Part shown: positions 43,662 to 55,868 of the stretch, piece after piece
How the letters are laid out: each line of letters starts with the position of its first letter
How positions within the stretch are numbered: position 1 is the first letter of the stretch
DNA from: Suillus spraguei
Lineage: Eukaryota > Basidiomycota > Agaricomycetes > Boletales > Suillaceae
Length of the DNA stretch: 64,000 nt
Direction: 5' to 3'
Assembly (NCBI GenBank): GCA_016800925.1
Contig: JABCPU010000004.1
Coordinates: 62,001 to 126,000, forward strand
The notes under the pieces: generated by a model
Databases searched by the model: none
What the model saw: only the letters and a program-made list of their open reading frames with translations
Told to the model about the DNA's origin: nothing
Translations under genes and position numbers: made by a program

Positions 43662-44333
43662 TTATTGACGAAGCCACATCTGGAACTCGTAACTAACTCC
43701 CTTTTCCTCCTGGACCCCTGCTGGCACGTCGAATCCTGTCCATTGCACAAGTTCATCATGAGTTGCTTGCTTCCATTTTGTTTCCCCTCCCTCGCTTGCT
43801 CCCAAGAAGTCCGGCATGAAAACGTCGCACTGGGGGAAATCAGGTGCAAGTATCCGTGTCAAAAGGACACGGTCGGCAATACAAGACGTCGGACTTGAAG
43901 ATGTAGGGTGTAGTGTCTCTGAGATCAAGGACACTCCACCGATAATAAATCGTCGGTGTATATCAGCCTGAGATACCAACTCAACTGCCGAAGTCAAGTT
44001 CGAGCAAAGCTGAACTGGAGCTGATGGGTTGCAGGATGTCCTGAACGTCGCTCTATCAATGAATGGTGAAAAGAGAGGGAAAAAGTCGTACAGTTCGTAG
44101 TCCTTGTTGTGACTAATAACTACGTTGAGCCGTTTAGAGAGAGGCCTGAAATTGACTGGTATGCTCTCCCATGTCTTCCGCCCCATGATGACCGCGTTTT
44201 TCCGTCCTTCAGGCGCGGTAGACGTAACCCGAGCAAAATAGGCCATCTCTTTCGACAGCCGCCATGGAAGTTTACCATGTTGGCCGATACCATTTGATTT
44301 CGTGGCGGCAACGATAATTGTAAGATGTGACAT
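43662..44333 (-). CDS. DFR1: Dihydrofolate reductase
   Basis: Reduces dihydrofolate to tetrahydrofolate with NADPH, for thymidylate and purine synthesis. One open frame of 223 codons shows IVAATKSNGIGQHGKLPWRL (active-site loop), VIMGRKTWESIP (NADPH and folate binding), LNVVISHN and RRFIIGGVSL. The family's Glu in the KEM of the first helix is present. A segment of 13 residues after NKDYEL (YDFFPLFSPFIDR) starts with GTACG and ends with TAG on the DNA level, and removing 39 bases keeps the frame, so it could be a very short intron. Its length and branch site are poor, and I cannot decide. The start at 44333 is the first ATG and gives the normal N-terminus. Confidence 0.92.
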   Translation of the reverse strand: MSHLTIIVAATKSNGIGQHGKLPWRLSKEMAYFARVTSTAPEGRKNAVIMGRKTWESIPVNFRPLSKRLNVVISHNKDYELYDFFPLFSPFIDRATFRTSCNPSAPVQLCSNLTSAVELVSQADIHRRFIIGGVSLISETLHPTSSSPTSCIADRVLLTRILAPDFPQCDVFMPDFLGASEGGETKWKQATHDELVQWTGFDVPAGVQEEKGVSYEFQMWLRQ

Positions 44334-44696
44334 GGTCTATAGGGAAGACAACGTTGAAGAACCGCTTAGCAAAGCTCATACCACTTGTTGGCAATATCAC
44401 AATCAAATATCATATAGCAACTCTTTCAATTTCGCGCATTTTCATGGATCCCTCTATATCGAGGTTTTATTCATGTACGACGAGTAGCAGTGGGAGATCT
44501 TGTGCTTCACTATCCAATCCATCCCTACTAAGCGTCGCAACCTCCCATGCGCAGCATTTTGAAACTTCTTTCTGATAGGAAAGAGATGGTGTGATGACAA
44601 AATCCCTCATACTTTTGATGCGAGACGTGACAAAGATCCATTTTGAAAGCGTCGATAACATGCGGGGCAACTGATAGTACAAGCCAATGATCAAGT

Positions 44697-45453
44697 TCAA
44701 TTCCACTTCTTCCACTCACTACCTGCTGGAGGCTTGACTTCGACGGCGCTCTTGCTCACTTCATCCCAGTTTGTGCTAAGGGTGGTTCCTCCACTCTCCT
44801 GAAAGCTTTTCATCATTGCACGTTTGGCGTCATCATCTGCATCCCCGAATATCTTTTGGAAGAAGGAGTTGACTGTGCTGTCACCCCCAACGTTGGGGTC
44901 CTCATCTACAGTCACCTCTTTTTCGGATGTGAGAATGTTGGTAGTAAGTTCCTCCCAGTTCTTCTTGGGCTTAGCTCTCGCCTCGGCCACAGCCGGAGTA
45001 GTAGTGGGCCCGATAGGGGCAGTCCGGAGAGCTGGTAAGCGTTAGTACGCATTGAGAAATTGGACTACATAGAAATCACGAACGATCAGGAGTACCAATG
45101 ATACCTCCCCAACGGCCTTGAGCCGTTTTCACGAGACGAAGTTCAACCTTGACTTTGCCGACCGTGAAATCACACCTCTCCGGATCAATCTGCCCTTTCA
45201 ACGGCTCTAAGGATAGTGTCTTCTCGCCATTTGCGTAGCTAATCTATAGCTTCTTTGAGGAGTGTGTCTCCCGGAATGAGTGAGGTGCTCACCTTGTTTG
45301 GTTCAAACGTAATGGATACCTGTGCAGGATCAGCCCCTCGATCGAAGATGGTGATCGTCAGTTTTTCGTCTGTCTCATAAAATTCATGCCTTTATGATAT
45401 TAGACGAATGTCGAGCACCAGTAATCAAGTTGTTCTGACCTTAAGGATGCCAT
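44697..45453 (-). CDS. SGT1: Sgt1, Hsp90 co-chaperone (CS and SGS domains)
   Basis: Sgt1 links Hsp90 with Skp1 in SCF ubiquitin ligase and kinetochore assembly. The ATG at 45453 starts a first exon of only 14 bases, which joins (acceptor near 45395) to RHEFYETDEKLTITIFDRGA. The CS domain goes on with VSITFEPNK, ISYANGEKTLSLEPLKGQID and KVKVELRLVKTAQGRWGGI. The last exon (about 44993-44697) holds the SGS domain: KKNWEELTTNIL, NSFFQKIFGDADDDAKRAM and the end STNWDEVSKSAVEV. There is no tetratricopeptide domain, as is usual for basidiomycete Sgt1. Confidence 0.9.
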
Positions 45454-45815
45454 GGTTGGGGTGAAGATGTAAAAAACACCGATGCTTAAAGTGACCAAGT
45501 TACGCGACTCAATGAAAGCAGAACCTTCCAGTACAAAAGGGGTCACGTGAACTGTCATGAGGGAAAAGATCCACAAAAACTGAGACCTGAAGGCCTGATA
45601 GTTCAAGAATCTGAACTGTGCATACGATGTTTGAAGATCACGGAGTCGCACCCATGTGGATAGCACCCCTGCGATGATGAATCGACAATGACTGTTTCGT
45701 GCATACAAGCCCCAGGCTTGTCAGCATGTCAACCCTAACTGGAAATCAAAAGAAGGACAAACAGGTGGGGTTCAGACGTCATCATCTTCCCTGCCTGGGA
45801 CTGCTGTCAACTACG

Positions 45816-47139
45816 ATGACCACGTCATCTGTGATACCCAAGGCCGTCTTGTACTATAGCCCGCAATCTGTGTGGTCCTCTGCGAGTAAGCATCTATCTT
45901 TATGATGAGCTGCGTTCTTACCTCAATGTATCACTAGTACTTCTTGCACTGTGAGGTCATCGCAAAACAATATACCATGCTATTAATATATGATTCCTTT
46001 GCAGGCACGAGAAGGGGTACGGAGAGGATGAAGTTGATCTCAAGGTTGTCGACATTGGTACGTCTTGAGTGCATCGAAGTGGCTTGAGCATTGGCCAATG
46101 TATGTTTGCATCAGATAAAGGAGAAGAATTTTCCCCGACCTTCCTCAGGTTGAGCCCCAAAGGTGGGATTGGGCACATTCTGTATTTCGAATCATTGACC
46201 ACCCTCTCAGCAATGGTGCCAACTCTTGTTGTACCTCTCCGTGGCTCTCTCGCATCTGATGTTGCAAGCCGCTTCAAGGCTATCTCTGACACGAAAGTCA
46301 GCTGGCCTTCGTTTCGCCAGTTTTCTTTCTGCTAATGGAAAGAGCAGGCACTGATCGAATTCCTGGATAAATCTCGGTCCGCATCATCTCACACGCACAC
46401 TACATCGAGCGCTCCGGCCCCATCATTGTCCCCTGCGACAGTTGCATTCTCCAGTGCATCCAACAAGATTATCGACTCTATTCATGCTGACGAGGTCTCT
46501 CCTGATCATTTACGGTATTTGAATGCCTGCGATCAAGCCTCACTTCAAGAACTTGGAAAGTCTCTAGTCCCTACCATTGAATCCAGACGAGCAGCAATCG
46601 TAGGATATCTATCTGACTGTGAACATGGAGCCATGCGAATGTCTGAAAAAACCAAGGCATTCTGGCGAGAGAAACAAGCGGAGACGGAGACAGTACTGAG
46701 CGTGTTTTACAGGAATGATATCGACGAGTATTTGTCACGATCCAGGAATATGTGGGAAGTCACGATTCCTGATGTTCTCACTCGAGTGAACGAGGAGTTG
46801 ATCGGGCCCTACGCGTTAGGTTCGTCGGGGAGGCTACTTTACTCGGCTCATGATGACATATACGAAACAGGCGATCAAGTCTCTATCGCAGATATTCACT
46901 TGAGCGCTTGGCTCTTTCATCTTGTCAGACTGGCTGGTGGAAGCCCTTCTGATGATGGAGATGTTGCTATAAAAAGGGTGGAAAATCGTATTGGAAATGG
47001 GTTTGTCTTTCCCGAGGACTTCTTGTCTTCGGCCTTTAGCCCATTCACTGAAGAGAAAGCAGTTGCGAGGAGCAAGCTGGCAGCATTTTGGGATGCGATG
47101 AAATCACGGTCTAGCTGGAAGAAAGTTTACGCTTCATGA
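45816..47139 (+). CDS. Glutathione S-transferase-like protein
   Basis: Exon 1 encodes MTTSSVIPKAVLYYSPQSVW. A small exon ending in the middle of a codon and the next exon give ILLALHEKGYGEDEVDLKVV, the thioredoxin-fold beginning of GSTs. Further short exons give KGEEFSPTFLRLSPK and MVPTLVVPL, with the cis-proline after Val. The long exon (about 46348-47139) has KSRSASSHTHTTSSAPAP and a helical C-terminal domain with an ADIHLSAWLFHLVRLAGG motif. A further intron at about 46819-46869 brings YALG next to DQVSIADIHL. No catalytic Ser or Cys is obvious, so its activity and substrate are open. It is divergent from SGT1 across about 360 bases. Confidence 0.8.
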
Positions 47140-47494
47140 CACGTTGGATTGTATAGCGTCAGTCTTACGCTCGATGATTTCTACATAGCGCAGCCAATGA
47201 TTTTTTTCTGCATTCACTCACACGCGCAAAGTAAAAATGATTTTTAAGTTTGATCGCAGCCGGAGTGGCAGTGTCCAGCTGCACGCAGTGTATTCATAGG
47301 TATCATACCTGACTGGGGACTGTTTGCTTTCAAGGACGCTCATATTATTTCATACCAAGAAAAACAAACACGGGAAGTAACACGACGTCAGTGTCCCACA
47401 CGGAATTCTAGCTATCACTTTATCAACGATACACTGGTCAATTTTATAGGCCGCCATTTTCTGAGGCTTGGCTTCCACGCTCTTTTCCAATGCC

Positions 47495-49839
47495 ATGGCT
47501 GGCATTGTGGACTTCTCTGGTTCTTCCCATTTATTTCGAGCACCCAATGAAGGCCACCGCGAAAATCTTTTGGGGATTGATTATAGGGAGAGTGGTTCGT
47601 CCAACACTCCATTATCCGAGCGCTGTTCCTTCACGGACACTGGATACCCTGATGTGATGCCTGAAAGGTCGTCTTCAGATTCTTCGTCGTCTACAACACC
47701 CACGCCGTCTCGTGCTTCTTCGCCACTGCCGTTTTCTCTCCATTCTTCATCTTCATCAGAAAACGAGTCCAGCTCACCTCTACTCGGCCTCGGAAGATAT
47801 ACCTCCTCGGGAGAGAACCGCTGGATCTGGCGTAACTTGGGTTCAAGTTCTCCAAGGAGGCGTAAACGAGATAGAAGAAGGTGGAGAACCTTCAGGAATC
47901 TTTTGAGACGTATTGTCAGACACCCACTATTCCCTCGTCAACCGCTAACCATCGTATGTGTTCTTATCTGTACCTCGTTCCATGTCTGACAATTCGATAA
48001 GATACTTGCGCTCCTGGTGTTCACCGTCTTTGCCATTTCTCTAACATTAGTCTTGCTTTATGTCTTGAACCCCGACAAGGAAGCTCTGCCCTGGAGGGCA
48101 TATTGCACCATCCCGCCAACAACTTCTGTTCCTCCGCGTTATCGTAATGCACTGCCATATCCGTACATCAACCCCCTTCCCAAAGTGATGCCACCGTCTT
48201 TTCCACCGGATGATCTTGATACACTGGCCCCCGCAGGACTGTTCTTAGCTGTCTTCTCGATGGATTCAGCATTAGAACGTAGAATGTTGATCAGAACAAC
48301 GTGGGCAGCACATCCCCGTAGTCGTAATGGTGCCGGAGAGGGAGACGGCGGGATGGGTACCTCGAGAACTGTAGTGCGTTTTGTTTTGGGACAGCCCCGC
48401 AAGGGGTGGGAAAGACGTATTCAATCAGAGATGGAAAGTAAGTGTATGCCAGTTGGTTCGTTGCATCACCCTGACGCATGCTCTTATGTAGTGTATAACG
48501 ATATGATAATCTTGCCCTGCCCAGAAAACATGAATTCCGGTAAATCGCATGCCTACTTCACGTGGGCAGCATCGAATGCTTGGGTCCCGCCAGTCTACTT
48601 CAATACTACGCATCCCGTACCGGAATTCTCTTACTCGAACCAATATACCCCTGCCCCCCGTCTTGCCCCCCACGATCCCTACCTCGCTTGGAAAAGCAGT
48701 GCCTCGGGTCATCCAAGGCCTTGGGTGCGGCCCGATTATGTGGCTAAAGTCGATGACGATGCTTTCGTCATGTTGGCTGAGCTCGAGGCGCGTATGAGGC
48801 TAGAGCTGTATGCTACAGGGCAGAGGCCATACGGCATGCCCTACATTTCGCCAGTCTCGGAATCCTTCAGAGTAGAGGTACCAAAGGCGGAACCGCAAGC
48901 TGCTCCTGCTGATATCCCCATATCATCAATGGTTGAACAAGCGCGCGACGGAACAGTGAATGACCCATTGGTTTACTGGGGCTACCTTGTCAAAGAACAG
49001 TTTATGGCTGGCGAATTGTATGGCTTGAGCTGGAGTCTCGTCGACTGGGTTTCCAAGGATCCAAGCGTCAAAGGTCTTACCAAGGGCGCAGAGGACAAAC
49101 AGACGGCGAAGTGGATGGGACTACATCCACGTGCAGCGGAGATCCGTTGGTCAAGCGATCGTTGCTGGATATATGATCATCCTCGGTCAGGGACTGTGTA
49201 AGTCAACTCACCCATCCATTTAACTGTGCTAATTTTCTCATAGATACTCTCATGGTTTCCTGTTTCCTTCTGAAGTCTCTCGCGTCAAGAATTCTGTTTT
49301 GGAATTTCTCGACAGAGTGTCCCGTAATTCATCGACCGGGACGAACTTTATATCAAATGCAGCTGTTGGGGCTTCTTCGATACTTCTATCTTTGTCACAC
49401 TCAAGTGTTTCGGCATTTGGTACCCGGTACCAGCAGCCCTTACAAGAGATGGACTTGGTTCATAGTGTTGAGGCACTGGTCGAAGGCAGCTATATGTCTG
49501 AGCTGCAGGAAGGTGCGATATCAATTGTCCTCGATGAGTGTATGTTAACTGTTAGCGGCTACAGGGAAGTCTATGGACACAGAGAGAGCATGGCGCACCC
49601 GCGAGGGACGTATCAAGCGATACGAGAACAAGCGTGTTGGTGGAACTGTCGTAGTGCACTTCATCAAAAAGCACATGTGGTTCTTAGAGACTGCGCTCGC
49701 TTTCTTGGAAGGCGATAATTATTCTCAAGCTGAACTAGAGAGTCTCCATGTGGATGAAGGCAGGCTCAACGTGGGCTTAGCGTCAGTATGGACAGACAGT
49801 TCGATTTTCATGCCGACGAATGCAAGTGCTGCATTGTGA
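47495..49839 (+). CDS. Glycosyltransferase family 31 (galactosyltransferase-like), type II membrane
   Basis: The first ATG (47495) opens a Ser-rich cytosolic part of about 150 residues. A splice near 47956/48002 leads to one membrane helix (LLVFTVFAISLTLVLLYVL), then a lumenal stem. The catalytic part has LFLAVFSMDSALERRMLIR, MYNDMIILPCPENMNSGK (across a splice at 48437/48493) and DYVAKVDDDAFVML with the DDD metal motif. It continues with VYWGYLVKEQFMAGELYGLS, then the end around WIYDHPRSGTVYSHGFLFP. The last exon (from about 49561) reads AWRTREGRIKRYENKRVGGT and ends at 49839. GT31 enzymes add beta-1,3-linked sugars in the Golgi. Fungal members are mostly uncharacterised. Confidence 0.85.
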
Positions 49840-50038
49840 TGGCTATATGTGCTGTCTGGACTGTTTTAGCAGACCTCTTGTATTTATCTTTGGGGGAAGC
49901 TCGGGACCATTATATACCACTGCTCGGAGACTACTTGACATCATTACTACTCGGACATAAAATTTATTGGATACCATATTATCAAGAAAAGTAAGAGAGG
50001 TGATGGGGCTCACCCAATCCTTCATGCCTCGAGGGTGT

Positions 50039-51475
50039 TCAATAGCCATCCAACACCAATGCCTGATGCGAAGGGTGATCATCAGGCGTCGTCAAGGGTT
50101 GTCTATCCTGCAGCCTGTTTTGCACCGCTCTCCTGATGGTTCCCTCCCACTGCCTAAACCACTCTCCTTCTCGCATGCCAACCACTTTCGTTCGCCGCAC
50201 CATAGGGTCAGGAAGAGACGATCCTTGGGCGGTGGCATCCGCGGTCTCAAACACATCACGGAAAGGACTCTCCGCGTATACATCTGGTGTAGATTGTTTT
50301 GCAGTTTGTTCGACGCGCTTCAGTGCATATGCACCGCCGCAGACATCCCAGCGCCCACCACCACGTGAGTGGAAACGTTTGAACAGCCATATAAACGGGT
50401 ATATAAGGGTAAGAAAGAGCAGAAACTTGATCCAGCGGTTCGAAAGAGCGCGGGAGAGGCGATTGTGTGACCGGACAGATACAACGTTTTGGGATGTTTC
50501 GAACTGGACGGACAAGTCACCCCGATAGTGGGTAGAATTGACGACAGAAATAACAGCAACCCTCATGGCCTCAAAATTCCAACCATAAGCAACCTGTGTA
50601 GGATGAGAACTATGACTATGCATACGAGGTCGCTGAAATATCTGCTGACCTTGTGGTAATTAAATTCTTTCAAGTACTTGCGGCTGGCACAATAGTCGTC
50701 TGCCCACTGACGCAATGTCCACGATGATCTGAGTACACTGTTTGTTTGCATGATATATGGCTGGTCCTCTCTCCATGCGTAGTCACTACCGATCCACGGA
50801 GGGAACCCTCTGCGAGTGCGCTCGGTGTCCCACACCTTTGCTGCATTTCGTTCTGACTTCTTTGCCTTCCGTTTTTCCTCTGAGATGCCCACTTCTTGAT
50901 ACATACGCCCCCTATATGCAGGGGTGGAATCGGCATATGACCAGTGGGTCGGCTCTCCAAAAATGTACTGTCTGATATCTATGCAAAAGTCGAAGTCTGT
51001 TATGCGTTCAGTGTACTGCTCTGTCTTCATCTTGGTATTTCCATTGTGATGCGAGTGAACCATCCGCGTGTGAGTCTCGCTATGTGACCCTTGACATCGC
51101 AAGATGACGGTGGGTGGCGTTGAGGCCTGTGAGAGCAAGAAACGGTATAGAGCTTCGCCTAAGAGAAATGAGAATTTTAAAATGTCAGAAACTGGAGTGC
51201 AACGTACCGTCGTCGTTGAGATGAGAATCATGAGAGATGATGTCACCAGAACGGGAAGTAAAGAATTGGGCGTCGTAAGGGGCAAAGACAGGCGGTTCCT
51301 CGTCACTTTCCTGTGCAGAATTCAAACTGTCTTCCTGGGGAAACTGCAAAACATGGTCTGCAACACTTTCCTCGAATGATGGAGGAGGCTGCTGCAAAGA
51401 TGATGATGCAAGTGAAGGGTTGCAGTCTCCGACAGAATCCTGCTTGGACTTGACATCTGCATCTATAATGAGCAT
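50039..51475 (-). CDS. Conserved fungal membrane-anchored protein of unknown function
   Basis: Three exons join without a break: 51475 to about 51208 (MLIIDADVKSKQDS, then DIISHDSHLNDD), about 51161-50647 (GEALYRFLLSQASTPPTVIL, HSETHTRMVHSHH, TERITDFDFCIDI, SYADSTPAYRGR) and about 50590-50039 (VAYGWNFEAMRVAVISVV, a tail helix WIKFLLFLTLIYPFIWLF, and a hydrophilic end). The motifs HDxxLNxDGEALYRFLL and TDFDFxIDI recur in a family found across asco- and basidiomycetes. I know of no function. One helix near the C-terminus suggests anchoring in an internal membrane. It is convergent to the GT31 gene. Confidence 0.75.
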
Positions 51476-52321
51476 TTCGTCGTCGTTGCTGTTGAAAGTG
51501 TAGCTGTGTGGGACAGCCTAGAACAAGTCTGCATTTTGACAGGCCTGGGTTTGGCCTGCCTGGGTGAAACGTTGATGCACAGCTAGCAGTGTTACGTAAC
51601 GACATACTTAATCAAGAGGCTGCGCCGCATGTGTAAAATGAATCCGACGCTCCATGATGATAACCCTTACAAGGTGTGTTACTGTCAAGACTACCGTCGC
51701 AGTGCTGACCTTTGTTTACTTGTTATCAGCTTCTATCGCGTTACACGCGATGATCCTAGAAGCTTCTTCTATTAAGCCACGACTTTAAGGTCGGCCCTGC
51801 AGCGTGAGTCCCTTGTTCCTAATTGTCTTCTTCATACTTTCTTCATTTTACTTGTGCGGCAAGAACTCCGCAACTCCTAGCTTGCCTTTGTTCCTAGGAT
51901 CAGTTCTTGTAGGAAAGACGCTCGAGGTCTTGATCGGGGTCTTACTCTTTCTAATACCAATTCCTGCTGAGCCTATTGCATTTGGCTTTCAGCAGTGCGA
52001 GTCTCCCTTGTCATTGTGCACCATTTTTTGTTCATTCTCATCCAAAATTGTTTCTGATAAATCATCTTATTTCACCCGGTGTTGTGCTCACACTTTGTCA
52101 ACGGCTCGCCTTGGAAAACCCGACGACATTGTCGCTATATCCCACCCTTGTAATTGCGACTTTTCTACCAACTACATTGCACTCATCCGTTACGCCCACG
52201 ACTTTTTGAAACCTGTGTCACATCTACATTTGGCTCACTTACATCACATGTCTGTTGTGGCTCCATCCCTGGCTTCTGCAATGTCAACGTCTTCTTCCTC
52301 GTAAGTTTCTCGGTTATCATC

Positions 52322-54015
52322 CAGGCGCTGTTCCTTATCCACTGCGCAGTGTCGCGCTCACAACCGCAGCGCCCAGCAGTGTGTCGCCATCGACCAGTGA
52401 TTCTCTACTACCCACAAGTTCTACGCGCCTGACGACGAGCCCTATTTCGTCCCCAACATCTACTATGTCTTCCAGTACAACATCATCGACAACCCCTGCA
52501 TCATCGCAGTCCACGACCATTGCAGGTACAAGTACAGTCACGACTTCTTCTTCTACAACTAGTCAGTCAACGACAACGACAAGTAGTACTACCAGCTCAT
52601 CACAAACGACTTCCTCAACACCCACGACTTCCTCACTCACGACCACTTCTTCATCACCAATAACGACCACTTCTTCTTCATCATCAACTTCCTCATCACC
52701 AACGACTTCCTCGCCATCACCCACCATAAATACACTGCCAACTACTTCCAGTACATCTCCGCAGACATCAATCTCATCGTCATCATCGACATTGCCTAGC
52801 ACACCGTCGTCGTCGGTCACCCCCGTGCCAGTCGTGTTTGTGTGCTCCTTGCATTTACAAGTCATCTATTGACGTATCTTGTTCATATACTGCAGTACGA
52901 CGTTGGAAAGTACTTTATTTATTACTACGACTAATGCTCAAGGACAGTCGACAACGATGGCGCCCTCTATTATCACAGAAGTTACCACTTCCACAAACAG
53001 CGCAGGAGCTGCTACGACTATCACAGTAGCAGCGGCAAATCCCACCCTTGCGCCTGACAATGGGACATCATCTGGTTCCGCGTTAGCTCCCCTGCTTATC
53101 AGTCATCACTCATACTTATAATATAACAGGTTCTTCAGGAACACAGGCGCAGTGGTCGGAGTCTTCCTTGTAGTTGGTTTGGCTGCTGCATCCATCGTGC
53201 TTTGGATCTTGTTTTTCATCCGACGTAAGCGTCGTATCAGTCGAATTGACCACGACACCGAAATCGAGGCAGCTGTTGCTGCCTCGGGCTTTGGTCGAGC
53301 TCCTTTGGATGATGACAATGATTACGGAGGTGCCCGGTCGCCACAGTCACATTCTCTGTCTTCGGCACAGATGGTGCAGCATGGGAGCCCCGTTGGTTAT
53401 ATTTCCGACGGTTCTGGCTTGCACACTACCGGTCAGCCAGTTTCAGGGGGGCCATTTGATGATGACAATGTCCCATTCAATCCATACGCGGGCTACGTAG
53501 TTGAAGGCCCATCAGCAAGTGGAGGGTATATTCAAGCTCGCGGTACTAGCCCTCCTCCGGAAGCTGAGCAGCAGGGGCCTCCTAGTAGCGCAGGATTGCA
53601 TGACATCGGTGATTCCTCCCGGGATCGGAAAAGCTCCTACGGCCATACCCCTACGTACAGCGTTGCAAGCTATGAGCCGCTACTGGCCGCATATACGCAA
53701 GGATCCTCCGCAGAGCGAGGTGTCAGTTCGCCGCCCACGCCGCCACCAAGGAACCCAGCACGACGTGCGCACCTCGATAGTGTCACTTCCCACCCTGTGA
53801 ATAATTCATCAGATGGAGGTACTGATGATAGGTTGGATCCTGAAATTCGGAGGCGGACCAGGTCGAATAGCCTTGGCTCAGACGACCTTAAGGATGAAGA
53901 AGACTATAGCCGACCGGTGCTCACCGTAAGGTTTTTGATTTTTTTCTTGACCTATACTTAAATACCACAGGTCCGCAATATGCCCGATGGTCGCAGTATA
54001 AATTCTGCGCTGTGA
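52322..54015 (+). CDS. Ser/Thr-rich single-span membrane protein (sensor- or mucin-like), 5' end unresolved
   Basis: From an acceptor at 52321 the frame runs through about 170 residues of nearly pure Ser, Thr and Pro. Splices at about 52832/52892 and 53083/53133 follow, leading to TTLESTLFITTTNAQGQ and one membrane helix (GVFLVVGLAAASIVLWILFF) with a stop-transfer RRKRR. A cytosolic tail of about 250 residues has polyproline (PPTPPPRNP) and acidic parts. The last exon (53971-54015) gives RNMPDGRSINSAL. This plan resembles fungal wall-stress sensors and mucins, but no Cys-rich head is seen. The first exon with the signal peptide could not be fixed: an exon around 52248-52300 with a GTAAGT donor exists, but its ATG frame does not fit. 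Confidence 0.65.
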
Positions 54016-54553
54016 CGAATATTGTGTCCGCGTCTGGGCTTTGCTTCCTTCCGGAAAGAAATCTGATGTTGTGTCATTAATGTTGGGTCCGAAATCTCTG
54101 GACTATTTACTGATTTGTTGAGCAGATCATAAGCATCCTCATCCTTTCTGACTCTCGTACATACTGGAACTACATTCTGTATATCACCACAAAACATGAA
54201 CATACACGGACGAATGTTGGACTCACAAACTTCATACTTAGTCTTCAATCTACTCCCGTTCAATGTCTGTTACGTCGTTCCATCACGTGGTGCTATACCT
54301 CCGGCATACTTTCCGTGGCTCCTTAAGACCCCATGTATCCCGTGGTGCACCTATTTGCAGATGCTTATCGCACTTTGTCGTTATCTCATGCCACAGGGTA
54401 GAGTTCTCTCAGGCTGCCATTCATCCACAATGTTCGACTCCTCTCGGAACCCCTATGGATCATGATGTATAAGGTATAACGCCTCGACTACCTCTTACTC
54501 TGTTGTACTTACACATGAGTCAGGTCCCTATACACGATACCCCAATACTCGGC

Positions 54554-55645
54554 ATGGCTACGCGTCCCAGAGTTTCAAAGCCCATCGAATATGGTAACAT
54601 AGCCAACTTCTGGGTTGAATATCCCTCCGGTCTTATGGACCTCACGCGTTCGCAGCATCTCACGACTGATGGGGTGGAACCATCCTTGGTGAGGTTGACA
54701 CAGCTCGACATCCCTGTAATTGGTGACCGTATCATTCGCGTCGACAAGTCTAAGACAGCTGTAGTGATAATTGATATGCAGAAGTAATGTACTATCCCGC
54801 TGTTTGCTTGAATGACGAATTGATGGTGGACAGCTTCTTCCTGCATCCCGAACTCAGAGTGCATGAAACCGGCTTGGCGTGTGTTGACCCGCTTTTGAAG
54901 GCTATCGGCCCTCTTCGAAAGCAAGGAGTGAAGATACTTTGGGTGTATGTCATATCATTTTTGCATCGGTTACTGTTCACCCAGCCGTAAAATAGGAATT
55001 GGGGCCTCACTGATCAAGAGCTGAAGACCCTTCCCCCTGCTGTAGTCAGGGGGTTCATGAAAGGAGGGTTCGGAGGGTTCGGGACTGAAATGCCTGGTAA
55101 CTTTGGCAGATTACTCATGCGAGACGCTCGCAATGCGGAGTTGTATGGCCCTTTGCAAGAAGAGTACTTGAAAGGAGAGAGAGAGGGAACCGACGTTTGG
55201 ATTCATAAGAATAGGTCCATTTCCTCCAACATGCTCCTAGTTTGCACTGAGTTCTGACTGAGAGTACAGGATGAGTGGGATATGGGGACATCAAACAGCG
55301 TTAGACCTCTATCTGAAGGAAAATGGAATTACAACATTGTTTTTTGGAGGTGTAAATGCCGACCAGGTGGGACCTCAACTTAGCTTCTCACTTTCTTGCC
55401 ACTGAATTTGATGCAGTGCGTTTCGGGCACCTTCATCGACGCTTACTTCCAAGGCTATGATTGTGTTATGGTCGAGGACATCACGGCGACGACTTCTCCA
55501 GCTGGCGGTCTTGAGAATGTCTTATACAATGCTGCAAACGTGAGCGTTTGGTTTTACATGCGCGACGGTTCGGAACTAATCGAATAGAGGACAGTCTCAA
55601 GGTTTCGTTACCAATACATCCAACATCATCAATGCGAGCGGCTGA
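54554..55645 (+). CDS. Isochorismatase-like cysteine hydrolase
   Basis: The family hydrolyses amides or vinyl ethers with an Asp-Lys-Cys triad. The protein begins MATRPRVSKPIEYGN (an upstream in-frame ATG at 54515 is also possible). It has the catalytic Asp in KTAVVIIDMQ, then after a splice NFFLHPELRVHETGLACVDP. A Lys-containing block WIHKNR then splices to MSGIWGHQTALDLYL. The nucleophile region is ITTLFFGGVNADQ joined to CVSGTFIDAYFQGYDCVM. The final exon (from about 55595) gives SQGFVTNTSNI and stops at 55645. Six exons; all three catalytic residues are present. Substrate unknown. Confidence 0.82.
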
Positions 55646-55868
55646 TACATCGCCCACTCTGTCGAGCTCTATGAACTATCTGATGCTATCTACCTATCAT
55701 ACAAGGTTAACGGACACAAATTCAAGCCCTTCCTGTTCTCACAATGTGTACTTGAGGCGGAAAAGAATAGCGATAATTCCAAGTAGGTATCAGTCAAACA
55801 CTGAACACCAATGGCGAAACAAAAGAAAAATATGATATTATGTTGTGAAGCTATATATGTCTCAATGT

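Noticed and set aside
51804..52304. A separate gene upstream of the Ser/Thr-rich protein
   Set aside because: The frame is open by chance, lacks recognisable domains and includes the probable promoter or first exon of the downstream gene.
52335..52865. Acidic Val/Asp-rich proteins on the reverse strand
   Set aside because: They are the antisense reading of the Ser/Thr-rich repeats of the membrane protein gene.
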